From Robertmurraya korlensis (GTDB lineage: Bacteria > Bacillota > Bacilli > Bacillales > Cytobacillaceae), in contig NZ_JAMBNS010000014.1 of assembly GCF_023715225.1 (NCBI RefSeq), positions 1 to 64,000 of the forward strand: a DNA stretch of 64,000 bases. The letters are read 5' to 3'. Under the pieces are notes generated by a model. The model worked only from the letters and a program-made list of their open reading frames with translations, had not been told where the DNA came from and made no database searches. Position numbers and translations under genes: made by a program. This document shows, piece by piece, positions 48,930 to 58,582 of this stretch (positions within the stretch are counted from its first letter, which is position 1; the number at the start of each line of letters is the position of its first letter).

Positions 48930-51896
48930 TTAAGAAAGTTTCAATGGTCTTAAAGAATCTAACGAGACCATTTTCTCCGAATTAAAATGGTATTCTCCAA
49001 GTAAATTAATATGTTCCCAACCTAGAGGTGACATATGGTGCAATAATTCTTCATTAAAACTACCTGACCGTTTTTGATATTCAACTGCCTTTGTTAGATG
49101 TAAAGTATTCCAGATACTGATGGCATTGATAATTATGTTTAAGGCACTGGCCCTTTGCAATTGATGCTGTATGGTTCGTTCCCTAAGCTCACCTTGTTTT
49201 CCAAAGAAAATAGCCCTTGCCAATCCATTCATGGCTTCTCCTTTATTCAATCCTCGTTGTATTTTTCTTCTTAATGATTCATCCGATATATAATTCAAAA
49301 TAAAGATCGTTTTTTCTATTCGGCCTATCTCACGTAAGGCGGTAGCTAAGCTGTTTTGTCTTGAATAGGAACCTAGTTTCCCCATAATAAGGGATGCTGA
49401 AACTGTTCCTTCCCTTATAGAATGAGCTAATCGCAAAACATCTTCATAATTTTCTTTAATGACCTTTGTATTTATTTGTCCACGTAAAATGGCTTCTAAT
49501 TTTGGATACTCACTCGCTTTATCAATTGTAAATAATTTTGAGTCCGATAAATCTCTTATTCTTGGAGCAAATTTAAATCCTAATAAATGAGTCAGCCCAA
49601 ATATTTGGTCTGTGTAACCGGCTGTGTCTGTGTAATGCTCTTCTATGTTTAGATCCGTCTCATGGTGCAACAAACCATCCAAAACATGAATCGCATCCCT
49701 TGAATTAGTATGAATAATCTTTGTGTAGTAAGAAGAAAATTGGTCACTAGTAAAACGGTAGATGGTGGCTCCCTTTCCAGTTCCATAATGTGGATTTGCA
49801 TCTGCATGTAGTGATGAAACACCTAGCTGCATTCTCATACCATCTGACGAAGATGTTGTACCGTCGCCCCAATAGAAAGGCAATTGTAATTTGTGATGAA
49901 AATTTACTAATACGGCTTGGGCTTTATTCATTGCATCTTCATACATGCGCCATTGAGCTACATTGGCTAGTTGCTTATATGTAAGTCCGGGTGTGGCTTC
50001 GGCCATCTTGCTCAAACCAATATTCATTCCCATTCCTAAAAGGGCAGCCATGATAATGATTGTTTCTTCCTTATCTGGTTTTCGATTATTAGATGCATGA
50101 GTGAATTGCTCATGAAATCCTGTTAAATGAGCAACATCCATAAGTAAATCAGTTAATTTTATTCTTGGGAGCATCTGATACAGGCTTGCACTAAATTTTT
50201 TTGCTTCTTCTGGAACATCTTTTTCTAATCGTGCAATTGACAGCTTTCCTTTTTCAAGAGAAACCCCGTCTAACTTGTTGGAATTGGTAGCTAACCACTT
50301 TAACCTTTTGTTAAGGCTGCTGGTTCTCTCCGTCATATAATCCTCGAATGATAAACTAACTGATAATCTTGTATTCTCCTTCGTTTGATTCCATGTATCT
50401 TCTGAAAACAAATATTCTTCAAAGTCTCTATATTGTCTGCTGCCAACAATGGAAACATCTCCTGCCCTAACATGCTCCCGAAGTTCTGTTAAAACAGCCA
50501 TTTCATAGTAATGACGATTGATTGTTGTACCATCATCCTCGTATAAATGCTTTTTCCAACGTTTTGAAATAAAATCCACAGGTGAGTCATCAGGCACTTT
50601 TCGCTTTCCGGATTCGTTCATTCCACGGATAATCTCAACAGCTTGTAAAAGTGGCTCATTTGCTTTTGTAGAATGAAATTCCAATACCCTTAATAGCGTT
50701 GGCGTATATTTTCTAAGTGAATAAAATCGTTTTTGCAGTAAGTCTAAATAATCATAGTCGGCAGGGCGTGCAAGCTCCTGAGCTTCTTCGACCGAAGAGA
50801 CAAAAGAATTCCATTCGATAACGGATTCTAAAACCTCAAAAACGTCTAATTTTTCATGTTTTGCTTTGATTAAAGCTTGTCCGATGTTCGTAAAGTGTAT
50901 AACTTTCTCATTCAGCTTTTTACCGTTTTGTTTCTGAATTTCCTCTTGAGCCTTACGGCCTTTTGATAACAGACTAAGTATTTGTCTATCATGAATTTCA
51001 AAAGCTTTATCCGTTAACTCTTGAGTAAGATGTAATAAATAGACGGTTAATATCGAATATCGCTTATTTTCTTGAAAGTCACGGAATGCATATGGCTCAT
51101 ATCTTGAGCCTAAGCGAGATAGTTGTAACAGGCGATTGCGATGCAAATGACTAATTTGTACCGTTTCTAATTCCATTCCTCGTATGTATTCGAGTCGTTC
51201 TATTACTTTTAGAAATGTTTCGGGTGAAGGATGACCCGGCGGTTCCTTTAACCAACCCAATATCGTTTTATTGGATTCGGATGGATGCTGCGAAGTAATG
51301 ATCTCTTCAAGCTTTCCTTTTTGTTCATTTGTAAGAGATTGACTAACAGTATTAAACAGTTTCTTTTCAGCCATTGCCCTTGCCTCCCACACCATTCTTT
51401 CAAGTGTAGTAATAGCAGGCAGTATGATTTTGTTTTTTCTTAGAAAATCTATACATTCATGTAGTAGATGTATGGCATCGCCATTTTCAAAAGCTAATTG
51501 ATGAAGATGCTTAAATGCTATTCGATATTCTCTTAGAGTAAAAGTTACAAAGTCGTATTCACTTCGAAGTTCTTTCAAATGATCCCAAAGTGTATTTTCT
51601 CTTTGAGGATAAAGACTAATCGAAGATGGAGTGGCACCGATTTGTTTCGATATATAATGTATGACTGATTCCGGGATGCTTTTGATATGAGTGTATGGCC
51701 AACCGGGATACCGAAGAACAGCTAATTGAACTGCAAACCCTAAACGGTTTTCTTCTCTCCTTCGCTTATTAACTATTTCTAAATCCCGTTTGGAAAAAGT
51801 GAAGTAGGTCCCCAATATCCATTCATCTTCAGGGATTTGCATAAAATCCTGCCTCTGTTCCAGTGTAAGCAATTCTCTCCCTCTCGCAATTTTCAT
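48930..51896 (-). CDS. tnpA: Tn3-family transposase TnpA
   Basis: A 988-residue protein, full length for Tn3-family transposases. The N-terminus (ARGRELLTLEQRQDFMQIPE) is typical. Catalytic residues lie in YWGDGTTSSSDGMRM (Asp) and EEHYTDTAGYTDQIFGL (Asp), with the Glu further on near SLIMGKLGSYSRQNSL. It is closest in feel to Tn1546/TnXO1-type enzymes of Gram-positive bacteria. Divergent from tnpR across the res region. No stop or frameshift, so probably active. Confidence 0.95.
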   Translation of the reverse strand: MKIARGRELLTLEQRQDFMQIPEDEWILGTYFTFSKRDLEIVNKRRREENRLGFAVQLAVLRYPGWPYTHIKSIPESVIHYISKQIGATPSSISLYPQRENTLWDHLKELRSEYDFVTFTLREYRIAFKHLHQLAFENGDAIHLLHECIDFLRKNKIILPAITTLERMVWEARAMAEKKLFNTVSQSLTNEQKGKLEEIITSQHPSESNKTILGWLKEPPGHPSPETFLKVIERLEYIRGMELETVQISHLHRNRLLQLSRLGSRYEPYAFRDFQENKRYSILTVYLLHLTQELTDKAFEIHDRQILSLLSKGRKAQEEIQKQNGKKLNEKVIHFTNIGQALIKAKHEKLDVFEVLESVIEWNSFVSSVEEAQELARPADYDYLDLLQKRFYSLRKYTPTLLRVLEFHSTKANEPLLQAVEIIRGMNESGKRKVPDDSPVDFISKRWKKHLYEDDGTTINRHYYEMAVLTELREHVRAGDVSIVGSRQYRDFEEYLFSEDTWNQTKENTRLSVSLSFEDYMTERTSSLNKRLKWLATNSNKLDGVSLEKGKLSIARLEKDVPEEAKKFSASLYQMLPRIKLTDLLMDVAHLTGFHEQFTHASNNRKPDKEETIIIMAALLGMGMNIGLSKMAEATPGLTYKQLANVAQWRMYEDAMNKAQAVLVNFHHKLQLPFYWGDGTTSSSDGMRMQLGVSSLHADANPHYGTGKGATIYRFTSDQFSSYYTKIIHTNSRDAIHVLDGLLHHETDLNIEEHYTDTAGYTDQIFGLTHLLGFKFAPRIRDLSDSKLFTIDKASEYPKLEAILRGQINTKVIKENYEDVLRLAHSIREGTVSASLIMGKLGSYSRQNSLATALREIGRIEKTIFILNYISDESLRRKIQRGLNKGEAMNGLARAIFFGKQGELRERTIQHQLQRASALNIIINAISIWNTLHLTKAVEYQKRSGSFNEELLHHMSPLGWEHINLLGEYHFNSEKMVSLDSLRPLKLS

Positions 51897-51945
51897 TCAG
51901 TATCATCCCATTTCCATAATTATTCAGTTAATTAGTTCAATTATA

Positions 51946-52020
51946 TATCAATAGAGTGTACTCTATTGATACAAGTATAGTAGACTGATAAAATCATAGT
52001 TAAGAGTGTCTCATAAGACT
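51946..52020. promoter_or_regulatory. res region between tnpA and tnpR
   Basis: A 26-bp perfect palindrome at 51946-51971 (half-site TATCAATAGAGTG), followed by GTCTCATAAGAC at 52008-52019 and a further GTCTC. These are expected resolvase-binding sites that also overlap both divergent promoters. Confidence 0.6.
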
Positions 52021-52043
52021 TGTCTCAAAAACGAGGTGAAATT

Positions 52044-52619
52044 TTGCAGAAAATCGGTTATGTACGCGTCAGTTCGACTAGCCAAAATCCTTCAAGACAA
52101 TTTCGGCAATTGAACGAAATTGGAATGGATATTATTTATGAAGAAAAAACTTCAGGAGCCACAAAAGATCGTGAACAACTTCAAAAAATGTTAGAGGATT
52201 TACAGGAAGGTGACATTATTTATGTTACAGATTTAACTCGGATCACTCGAAGTACGCAAGATTTATTTGAATTGATTGATTTAATACGAAATAAAAAGGC
52301 AAGCTTAAAATCACTTAAGGATACATGGCTAGATTTATCAGAAGATAATCCATATAGCCAATTCTTAATTACGGTAATGGCTGGTGTTAACCAATTAGAG
52401 CGAGACCTTATTCGTATGCGTCAGCGTGAAGGAATTGAGCTCGCAAAGAAAGAAGGGAAGTTTAAAGGACGGTTAAAGAAATATCATAAAAATCACGCAG
52501 GAATGAATTATGCAGTAAAGCTATATAAAGAAGGAAATATGACTGTAAATCAAATTTGTGAAATTACAAATGTATCTAGAGCTTCTTTATATAGAAAGCT
52601 ATCGGAAGGAAAAAAATAA
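52044..52619 (+). CDS. tnpR: Serine resolvase TnpR
   Basis: 191 residues from the TTG at 52044, a few bases after GAGGTGA; an in-frame TTG at 52020 is less likely. The catalytic domain begins QKIGYVRVSSTSQNPSRQ, with the nucleophile Ser near residue 10, and continues with TSGATKDREQL and YVTDLTRITRS. The C-terminal helix-turn-helix is MTVNQICEITNVSRASLYRK. Resolves cointegrates of the transposon at res. Confidence 0.95.
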   Translation: MQKIGYVRVSSTSQNPSRQFRQLNEIGMDIIYEEKTSGATKDREQLQKMLEDLQEGDIIYVTDLTRITRSTQDLFELIDLIRNKKASLKSLKDTWLDLSEDNPYSQFLITVMAGVNQLERDLIRMRQREGIELAKKEGKFKGRLKKYHKNHAGMNYAVKLYKEGNMTVNQICEITNVSRASLYRKLSEGKK

Positions 52620-52816
52620 GCATTCATTACTTATATTAAAAATTTCCGGGGATTGTGAAACAACGTACCTAACCAAGCAGGCTATTTCTATAAGGAAGTA
52701 TCAATATTTGTTTATCTAACTAGGCACGATCATCAAAGGGTTCCGAGTACATTTTAACGGAGATATACGCTAAACTCAGATTTAAAGCAAGGCTGTATTT
52801 TCCGAGAACACTTTAT

Positions 52817-52857
52817 AAAAAACAACCTTAGTCAATCACAAACGAAGGTTGTTTTTA
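52817..52857. terminator. Bidirectional terminator
   Basis: AAAAACAACCTT/AAGGTTGTTTTT with a 15-base loop, between tnpR and the convergent unknown gene. Confidence 0.65.
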
Positions 52858-52873
52858 TAAAGTCATGGTCTAA

Positions 52874-53326
52874 TTAAAACAATTGCTGTCCCAAGAGCAT
52901 ACTTGAGACTGAAAAGGCACCAGCAGGTGGTAAAACATTAGTATATATGGGAGGTCCCAAACGGGGTGTAAAGGTTGTAGCAATCCAATTTCCATATTCA
53001 CCAGCCAGCAAAGAGGGAGGTTTCATTATAAACCGTCCACTTAAAACGAAATGCCGAATGCTTATAGCGGTCTCATCAAATATTGTCAAGTTGCCAAAAA
53101 AGGAGGCATATGGTGAATCGAAACTTATTTGTTTAGCGCTTTCGTCCCAATACCCATTAATCGGAATAGGTATACCACGAAAATTAACTGTACCTACTAC
53201 TTTGTTGTCTACAATGGAATCAATGGTAAGTATACCTCTAATAATGGATCTCCCCGCAATAGAAGCATCAATCCCCCATACGGATGGAAAGGGGATACTA
53301 ACTTTTGCTGTCTTTGGAATTTTCAA
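52874..53326 (-). CDS. Hypothetical beta-rich 150-residue protein
   Basis: TTG start with AGGAGAGG at good spacing. The sequence is rich in beta strands, Ile, Ser and Gly (GRSIIRGILTIDSIVDNKVV, then GTVNFRGIPIPING), with no signal peptide. No family recognised. Carried inside the transposon between resolvase and amidase genes, so possibly a spore-related cargo gene, but nothing in the sequence proves it. Confidence 0.6.
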   Translation of the reverse strand: MKIPKTAKVSIPFPSVWGIDASIAGRSIIRGILTIDSIVDNKVVGTVNFRGIPIPINGYWDESAKQISFDSPYASFFGNLTIFDETAISIRHFVLSGRFIMKPPSLLAGEYGNWIATTFTPRLGPPIYTNVLPPAGAFSVSSMLLGQQLF

Positions 53327-53642
53327 AATTAACCTCTCCTTGATTATTTTATGTATGGATTGAGTTGTATTTAATCATAATCCTGTAGTAATGATACAGT
53401 ATATGCACAGAGAATCACTTAGGTGTTTTGTTAAGAAAGAAGCATCAATAATCAATCAGCCTACTGTCTAGATGAACAAGAGTTTGCCTGACCCACGAAA
53501 AATATGGAACATTAATTCCTGCTGCTCATACATATGGTCTCGCATTTGGAAAATTTCTTAGCTTTAAAATAAATCATCTGATTCAATGAAATGTAATGCC
53601 TATCATCACCTATTTTTATATGTACCTCAGACGAATACCTAT
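53327..53642. other. Gene-free region before the amidase gene
   Basis: About 300 bp with no supported gene. An open frame from 53586 runs into the amidase gene but has no ribosome site. Confidence 0.4.
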
Positions 53643-53670
53643 ACCTCCGTTACTCTTCGATCATATTGTA
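53643..53670 (+). promoter_or_regulatory. Sigma-K-like promoter of the amidase gene
   Basis: AC at 53643-53644, 17-bp spacer, CATATTGTA at 53662-53670, which fits the sigma-K consensus AC-N16/17-CATANNNTA. Start of transcription expected just before the ribosome site. Expression late in the mother cell would fit a CwlC-like enzyme. Confidence 0.4.
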
Positions 53671-53690
53671 TTTGTACGAGGTGGTGTAAA

Positions 53691-54389
53691 ATGTTTAAAT
53701 TATATTTAGATCCTGGTCACGGGGGAGTGGACCCAGGAGCTATTGGCAATGGGATGCAGGAAAAAGAAATTACCTTAAATATTTCCCATAGCATCCGAAA
53801 TCTCTTGGAAAACCATTATGAAGGCCTGCAAATTAAAATGAGTAGAACAGCAGATATTACGCGCAGCTTGAAAGAACGTACAGATGATGCGAATGCTTGG
53901 GGTGCAGATTATTTTCTATCCATCCACGTTAATGCATTTAACGGTTCAGCTCATGGGTATGAAGATTATATTCATAACAGTTTGTCTGATTCATCGAGAA
54001 CAGCGTTAATTCGGGACATTATGCATGAAGAAATTGTCAAAGTAAATAACTTGCATAACCGTGGTAAAAAAAAGGCCGATTTCCATGTACTGCGAGAAAC
54101 CAGAATGCCCGCTTTATTAACGGAGAACGGATTTATTGATCATGCAAGCGATGCCCAAAAATTAAGAGACCCGAATTGGCGGCAAGCGGTTGCCCAAGGG
54201 CATGTTAATGGGTTAGCACGCGCGTTTAATTTGAAGAGAAAATCGACTAATCTGAAAAGCAATATGGCTATTAAACGTGTAATTGTTGACGGTGTGCAAG
54301 TAGGGGCTTACGCAGAAGAAGAAAATGTGTTGAGAACTGTACAACGCAACCTGAGAACAGCACAAAGGATTATTATTGAAAATGTGTAG
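53691..54389 (+). CDS. N-acetylmuramoyl-L-alanine amidase (Amidase_3, CwlC-like)
   Basis: 232 residues from the ATG at 53691, six bases after GAGGTGG. Zinc amidase domain: YLDPGHGGVDPGAIGNG (His), QEKEITLNIS (Glu), FLSIHVNAFNG (His) and catalytic Glu in ALLTENGFIDH. No signal peptide, as in the sporulation amidase CwlC, which lyses the mother cell wall. A short C-terminal domain (KRVIVDGVQVGAYAEEENV) may bind the wall. A sigma-K-like promoter precedes it and a strong terminator follows. Confidence 0.92.
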   Translation: MFKLYLDPGHGGVDPGAIGNGMQEKEITLNISHSIRNLLENHYEGLQIKMSRTADITRSLKERTDDANAWGADYFLSIHVNAFNGSAHGYEDYIHNSLSDSSRTALIRDIMHEEIVKVNNLHNRGKKKADFHVLRETRMPALLTENGFIDHASDAQKLRDPNWRQAVAQGHVNGLARAFNLKRKSTNLKSNMAIKRVIVDGVQVGAYAEEENVLRTVQRNLRTAQRIIIENV

Positions 54390-54472
54390 TTTCGTTGGGA
54401 AAACGGTTGCTTGACTGCGAGCACGTTAAAGTTTTATCAAAATGGATAGCTAGGCTGGATGAACAAAATATA

Positions 54473-54509
54473 CGCTAAGCCTTTGTCGTGACGGGCTTAG
54501 CATTTTTTT
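54473..54509 (+). terminator. Terminator of the amidase gene
   Basis: GCTAAGCC/GGGCTTAGC with an 11-base loop followed by ATTTTTTT. Confidence 0.7.
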
Positions 54510-54637
54510 CTTGCTCTAAGTTGGTCCGGCCGATATAAGCCAGGACTAGCTTAATATCAGATGAATAGAACGAAGTTGTTGAGGGAATTATAGCTCATGA
54601 TGTTTCTATTTCCAATTGTTGGATTTGAGGTGAGTTT

Positions 54638-55408
54638 TTGCCTAAGATTACTCCTATTCAGTCATACATGATTATTATGCTTTCGGTTGGATTAATGAAC
54701 CACGTTATTATTGGCCCGTTACTGCTAGGAGCATCAAAGCGAGATGCCTGGCTCGTCTCGTAGTGCTTCTTGTTTTTGTCGCTTCACCTGTTTGGATTGG
54801 TTGCTTGAACTACATCATTCAAAACATGAACAATCAACACATTAAAAAGTGGCTAGATCAGCACTTTGGAAAGTTTTTATCTGCAATCTTAGTGATTATT
54901 TATAGTTTGTTATTATGGCTCATGGGCTTTATTTCCTTAAAAGATACTCTAACATGGACAATCGCATCTTACTTGCCGCAAACACCGATACTAGTTCTTG
55001 CGGGAACCACACTTGTTGCATGCTTCTTTGCTACTTTTCAAGGACTCCGTACAATTGCAATTGTGAGCGGAATATTGTTGCCATTTGTTGTTATTCTGGG
55101 GCATCTTGTGGCGATTGCCAATTTTCAGTTTAAAGATTATACCTTGCTTTTTCCATTGTTAGAAAACGGGACAGCTCCATTATGGAAAGGCGTTCCTTAC
55201 GTTGCCGGGGGATTGCTGGAGTTGTCTTTCTTGATGTTGCTGATTCAGCACAAATTAACAAAAAAACAGGATTTAAAAGCTTGATGTTGATGTGCTTCAT
55301 CCTTACAGGACTTACGTTAGGACCATTAATGGAATCGATTGCGATATTTGGCCCTGATGAAGCGGCTAACCAAAGATACCCCGCTTACGCTCAATGGGTC
55401 AGTCCGAT
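54638..55408 (+). pseudogene. Broken GerAB-type germinant receptor permease gene
   Basis: Begins TTG at 54638 behind GAGGTGAG, reading PKITPIQSYMIIMLSVGLMN and GPLLLGASKRDAW as in GerAB proteins. A frameshift near 54761 moves to the frame with MLLVFVASPVWIGCLNYI and several membrane helices. A second shift in a seven-A run (55260-55266) leads to LTGLTLGPLMESIAIFGPDE. The gene then ends abruptly where a tnpA fragment begins (55409). Two frameshifts and a lost 3' end make it non-functional. Confidence 0.8.
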
Positions 55409-55552
55409 TATTTGGTCTGTGTAACCAGCTGTGTCTGTATAATGCTCTACTATATTTAGATCCGTCTCATGGTGTAACAAACCATCCAAAACATGAATCG
55501 CATCCCTTGAATTAGTATGAATAATCTTTGTGTAATAAGAAGAAAATTGATC
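55409..55552. repeat. 144-bp copy of an internal tnpA segment
   Basis: Nearly identical to 49602-49745 inside tnpA and in the same orientation on the sequence, with a handful of substitutions. It replaces the 3' end of the gerAB pseudogene, so it comes from a second, related transposase gene or an internal duplication. Confidence 0.85.
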
Positions 55553-55589
55553 TTACAACTAAGTAAAATTTATATTGGAGGAAAAAACT

Positions 55590-56273
55590 TTGGAAGAAGT
55601 TAATATTGGTTTACTGACTATCAAAGTCATCGTTGGTTTTGCAACTTTATTTTTTATCATTATCATAACAGGCAGAACATCCATCTATCAGTTAACCCCG
55701 CTTCACTTAGTTTTTGTGTTAGTACTTGGAGATTTTTTAGGAAATACCATTTATGAAGATAAGGTAGGGATTTTTTATTTTTTATATGCCATCGGATTGT
55801 GGACGCTTCTTATGTTGGGAATAGAGTTTATGACTCTAAAAAATAAATCGACACGTTCTCTCTTATTAGGCAATCCTGACATCATCATTCGAGATGGTGT
55901 TATGGACAGAAAGTTACTTACAAAGAACAAATTGGATGTAAATCAAGTATTGAGTATACTCCGTCAAAATAATGTCTTTTCAGTTCGCGAAGTCAAATAC
56001 GGTATATTGGAAGCTAATGGGCAAATAAGTTTATTATTAAAATCCAAGTATCAAAAACCAGACAAGCAAGATCTCAATCTTCCAGAAAGTCCAGTAGACC
56101 TCCCAACATCGTTAATTATAGATGGGGAAATTTTATGGGATAATTTACATGAACTCGGATTTGATCAACAGTGGTTAAATAACCAATTAACTACCAATGG
56201 ATATGATAATCTAAAGCGTATACTTTACGCAGATTGGCGAGAGAGTGAAGGCATACATGTAAGTCCTAAATAA
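55590..56273 (+). CDS. DUF421 (YetF-type) membrane protein
   Basis: 227 residues from the TTG at 55590, eight bases after GGAGG. Three N-terminal membrane helices (residues 3-80) are followed by a cytoplasmic domain with NPDIIIRDGVMDRKLLTKNK, the YetF/DUF421 signature for two small beta domains. DUF421 genes are part of the spoVA2mob-type operons on related Bacillus transposons linked to heat-resistant spores; here the SpoVA genes themselves are missing. Function of DUF421 is not established. Confidence 0.85.
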   Translation: MEEVNIGLLTIKVIVGFATLFFIIIITGRTSIYQLTPLHLVFVLVLGDFLGNTIYEDKVGIFYFLYAIGLWTLLMLGIEFMTLKNKSTRSLLLGNPDIIIRDGVMDRKLLTKNKLDVNQVLSILRQNNVFSVREVKYGILEANGQISLLLKSKYQKPDKQDLNLPESPVDLPTSLIIDGEILWDNLHELGFDQQWLNNQLTTNGYDNLKRILYADWRESEGIHVSPK

Positions 56274-56406
56274 AATTTGTTAGGATAAGAGCACATCAAT
56301 TTTCTTGGTGAATATAAACTTTAGTCTTCAACAATCAGGCGCTTTAATGAAGTAACTAAAGCCTAATTTTTCACTTATAACACCGAGTATAAATGCTAAT
56401 TTAATA

Positions 56407-57138
56407 ATGTACAGAAATGATTACATAAGAATGTACAGTTTAGTGTCATACATGCATACTTACACTGAGGTGAAGAGGATGCATGTACATCTAGATATAA
56501 GTACAGATATAGAAATTAATTGTTTGGAAGATTTACCAAAGTTAAAGCTTCTAATGGAGAGCCTAAATATGAAAATAAATAAAAGTAGATTAGGGCGGGA
56601 ATTAGGTGTAGATAGGAGGACAGTGGATCGATATTTAAATGGGAATAGTTCTTGCAAAACTCGTAATAGAAAGTCAAAAATAGATGACTTATATAACGTT
56701 ATATCTGAGCTACTTTCAGAGGAATCTATACAAACCTTTTACTACAAGAGGATTCTATGGGAGTATCTAAAAGATAACCATGGGTTAGAATGTTCTCAGT
56801 CATCTTTCCGACGCTATATATCTGATAAACCTGAATTCCAGGCATACTTTAGTGATGGAAAAAGAATTCAAGCGAACAAGACCGTTGTTCGTTTTGATAC
56901 CCCTCCCGGGGAACAAGCACAATTTGATTGGAAAGAGAACATTAGATACATAACAAAAGAGGGGGAAATTATATACGTCAATGTCGGGGTACTAGTGTTA
57001 GGTAATTCAAGATTCAAGTCTTATGGACTAACCATGTCAAAGTCACAAAGTGTACTAATGTCCTTTTTGATGGAAAGCTTTGAAGCGTTTGGAGGAGTTC
57101 CAAAAACAATATTAACGGAGATGTGGGCATTGTGGTAG
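56407..57138 (+). pseudogene. 5' fragment of an IS21-family istA transposase gene
   Basis: Reads as IstA: helix-turn-helix (INKSRLGRELGVDRRTVDRYL) near residues 57-78 and the start of the integrase core (FDTPPGEQAQFDWKENIRYI). It breaks off at GGVPKTILTEMW, where the catalytic Asp of IstA would follow. The remainder and istB are absent. Fused to a serine recombinase fragment at about 57117-57126. Confidence 0.8.
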
Positions 57139-57535
57139 CCCATTTGGAAGAAAGGTATGGAACTCTACCGATGAAAGGCTTAGAAGAATTGTCTGGAGAT
57201 GCAATAAAAAGTACAGTGTCAAAGGAGAGAAAAGCTGCGAAAACAAGCATATTGATGACAAGGTCTTATATCAAGCCTTTATCAACACGTTTAATGCCAT
57301 AATAGAAAACAAAGATTATTTTTTAGAAAAATGGCAGCAGAACATAGATAGTGATGATTATTTACAAAAATATAGAGTAAGACAGTTTATTGAGCTCATT
57401 GAAAAAGCAGAGCCAATAACAGAGTTTGATTTGGAGTTATATTTTACATTGATTAGAAAGTTGACTGTATTTGTAGGGGAAAGAATTGTTGTGAGTTTGT
57501 TAGATGAAACGGAAATAGAATGTGAGATTGAGTAG
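57126..57535 (+). pseudogene. 3' fragment of a large serine recombinase gene
   Basis: In a different frame from the istA fragment it reads CGSPFGRKVWNSTDERLRR, IVWRCNKKYSVKGEKSCENK, HIDDKVLYQAFINTFNAI and on to a stop at 57533. This is the zinc beta-ribbon and C-terminal part of large serine recombinases (CGxxFGR..., WRC...C, H). The catalytic N-terminal domain is absent. Confidence 0.75.
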
Positions 57536-57725
57536 ATTATTATTGGTCTTGAAGGGTTTGTATTCTGCTATTTGGGTTAATTCTATGGAAGTTGTATTAA
57601 AAGAAACACTCTAAAAATTGGTACAGATACGAATCCATTTGTACAGAACGTAAAATAAAGGATTTAAGAATAAACGTATACAAAATTGGAATAATATCTT
57701 TGAAAATAACCAAGGAGGATTGAAT

Positions 57726-58163
57726 ATGTCATTAGTACCTTATGATCCATTTAGACAATTATCAAATATGAGAAGAGAATTCGATCGTTTCTTTTCGGAA
57801 TTACCAATTTCGTTTGACAATGAACATGGTATAGGTGGGATTCGAGTAGATGTTCATGAAACTGAGAATGAGGTTGTGGCAACATGTGATTTACCTGGTC
57901 TTGAAAAGAAAGAAGATGTAGATATTGATATTCAAAATAACAGATTAAGCATTAGTGGTTCTATCAAGCGTACCAATGAAATAAAAGAAGAAAATATGTT
58001 AAAAAAGGAACGCTATACAGGTCGTTTTCAACGTCTGATAACACTTCCAAGCCCCGTTTCACATGATGGGGTTAAAGCTACGTACAAAAATGGAATACTT
58101 GAAATAACAATGCCAAAAGTGGCGAAGGACGTAAAAAAGAAGATAGATGTAAGTTTCCAGTAA
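57726..58163 (+). CDS. Hsp20 family small heat shock protein
   Basis: 145 residues from the ATG at 57726, with AAGGAGGA upstream. The alpha-crystallin domain spans about residues 38-130: IRVDVHETENEVVATCDLPG, DVDIDIQNNRLSISG and the GILEITMPK strand near the end. A sigma-G-like pair (AGAATA, 17 bp, AATAATA) lies about 45 bp upstream, but is a weak match. Hsp20 genes travel on spore-related Bacillus transposons and may protect spore proteins. Confidence 0.93.
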   Translation: MSLVPYDPFRQLSNMRREFDRFFSELPISFDNEHGIGGIRVDVHETENEVVATCDLPGLEKKEDVDIDIQNNRLSISGSIKRTNEIKEENMLKKERYTGRFQRLITLPSPVSHDGVKATYKNGILEITMPKVAKDVKKKIDVSFQ

Positions 58164-58164
58164 C

Positions 58165-58338
58165 ATGAGTAAATTGCTACTGGTCATGAAAGATTTCGGG
58201 TATGACTACATGCAGGAATTAGCTAAAGAAAGTCCTGATTTGGTGGATTTGATAATTTTAACTATTCATTCACCTGAACAACAAAAGAAAAAGGTCATTT
58301 CTGAGTTAACAGATAATATTAAGAAGAGCTTTTTATAA
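58165..58338 (+). CDS. Hypothetical 57-residue protein after hsp20
   Basis: MSKLLLVMKDFGYDYMQELA and on to IKKSFL, two helices with Lys-rich end. It starts one base after the hsp20 stop and lacks a clear ribosome site, so it is probably translated by coupling. No family recognised. Confidence 0.45.
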   Translation: MSKLLLVMKDFGYDYMQELAKESPDLVDLIILTIHSPEQQKKKVISELTDNIKKSFL

Positions 58339-58420
58339 ATCTGATAAGGATCATAGGCTTTATATAAGCTAATAAATAATCATTATAGTACCTAAATTGT
58401 AATTAATTCATCGAAAGAGA

Positions 58421-58449
58421 AAGACAGGTTAAATAACTTGTCTTTTTTG
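58421..58449 (+). terminator. Terminator after the hsp20 unit
   Basis: AAGACAGGTT/AACTTGTCTT with a short loop followed by TTTT. Confidence 0.6.
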
Positions 58450-58522
58450 TTTTGCAATTAACAAAAGATTATTTGGTCAATCTTTGTAATAACATGTTTA
58501 CTATAACCAACATAAATAATTA

Positions 58523-58553
58523 TGAATAACAATACCATAATTTTGTAATGCTA
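58523..58553 (+). promoter_or_regulatory. Sigma-G-like promoter of the ger operon
   Basis: TGAATA at 58523-58528, 18-bp spacer, AATGCTA at 58547-58553 (5 of 7 to CATACTA). Sigma-G drives ger operons in the forespore, and the distance to the gerA start (30 bp) fits. Confidence 0.45.
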
Positions 58554-58582
58554 ACTGTAAACTAACATTTTGAGAGGATATT

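Noticed and set aside
55182..55424. Separate small gene after the gerAB fragment
   Set aside because: It is the third frame of the same broken gerAB gene plus the start of the tnpA fragment, not an independent gene.
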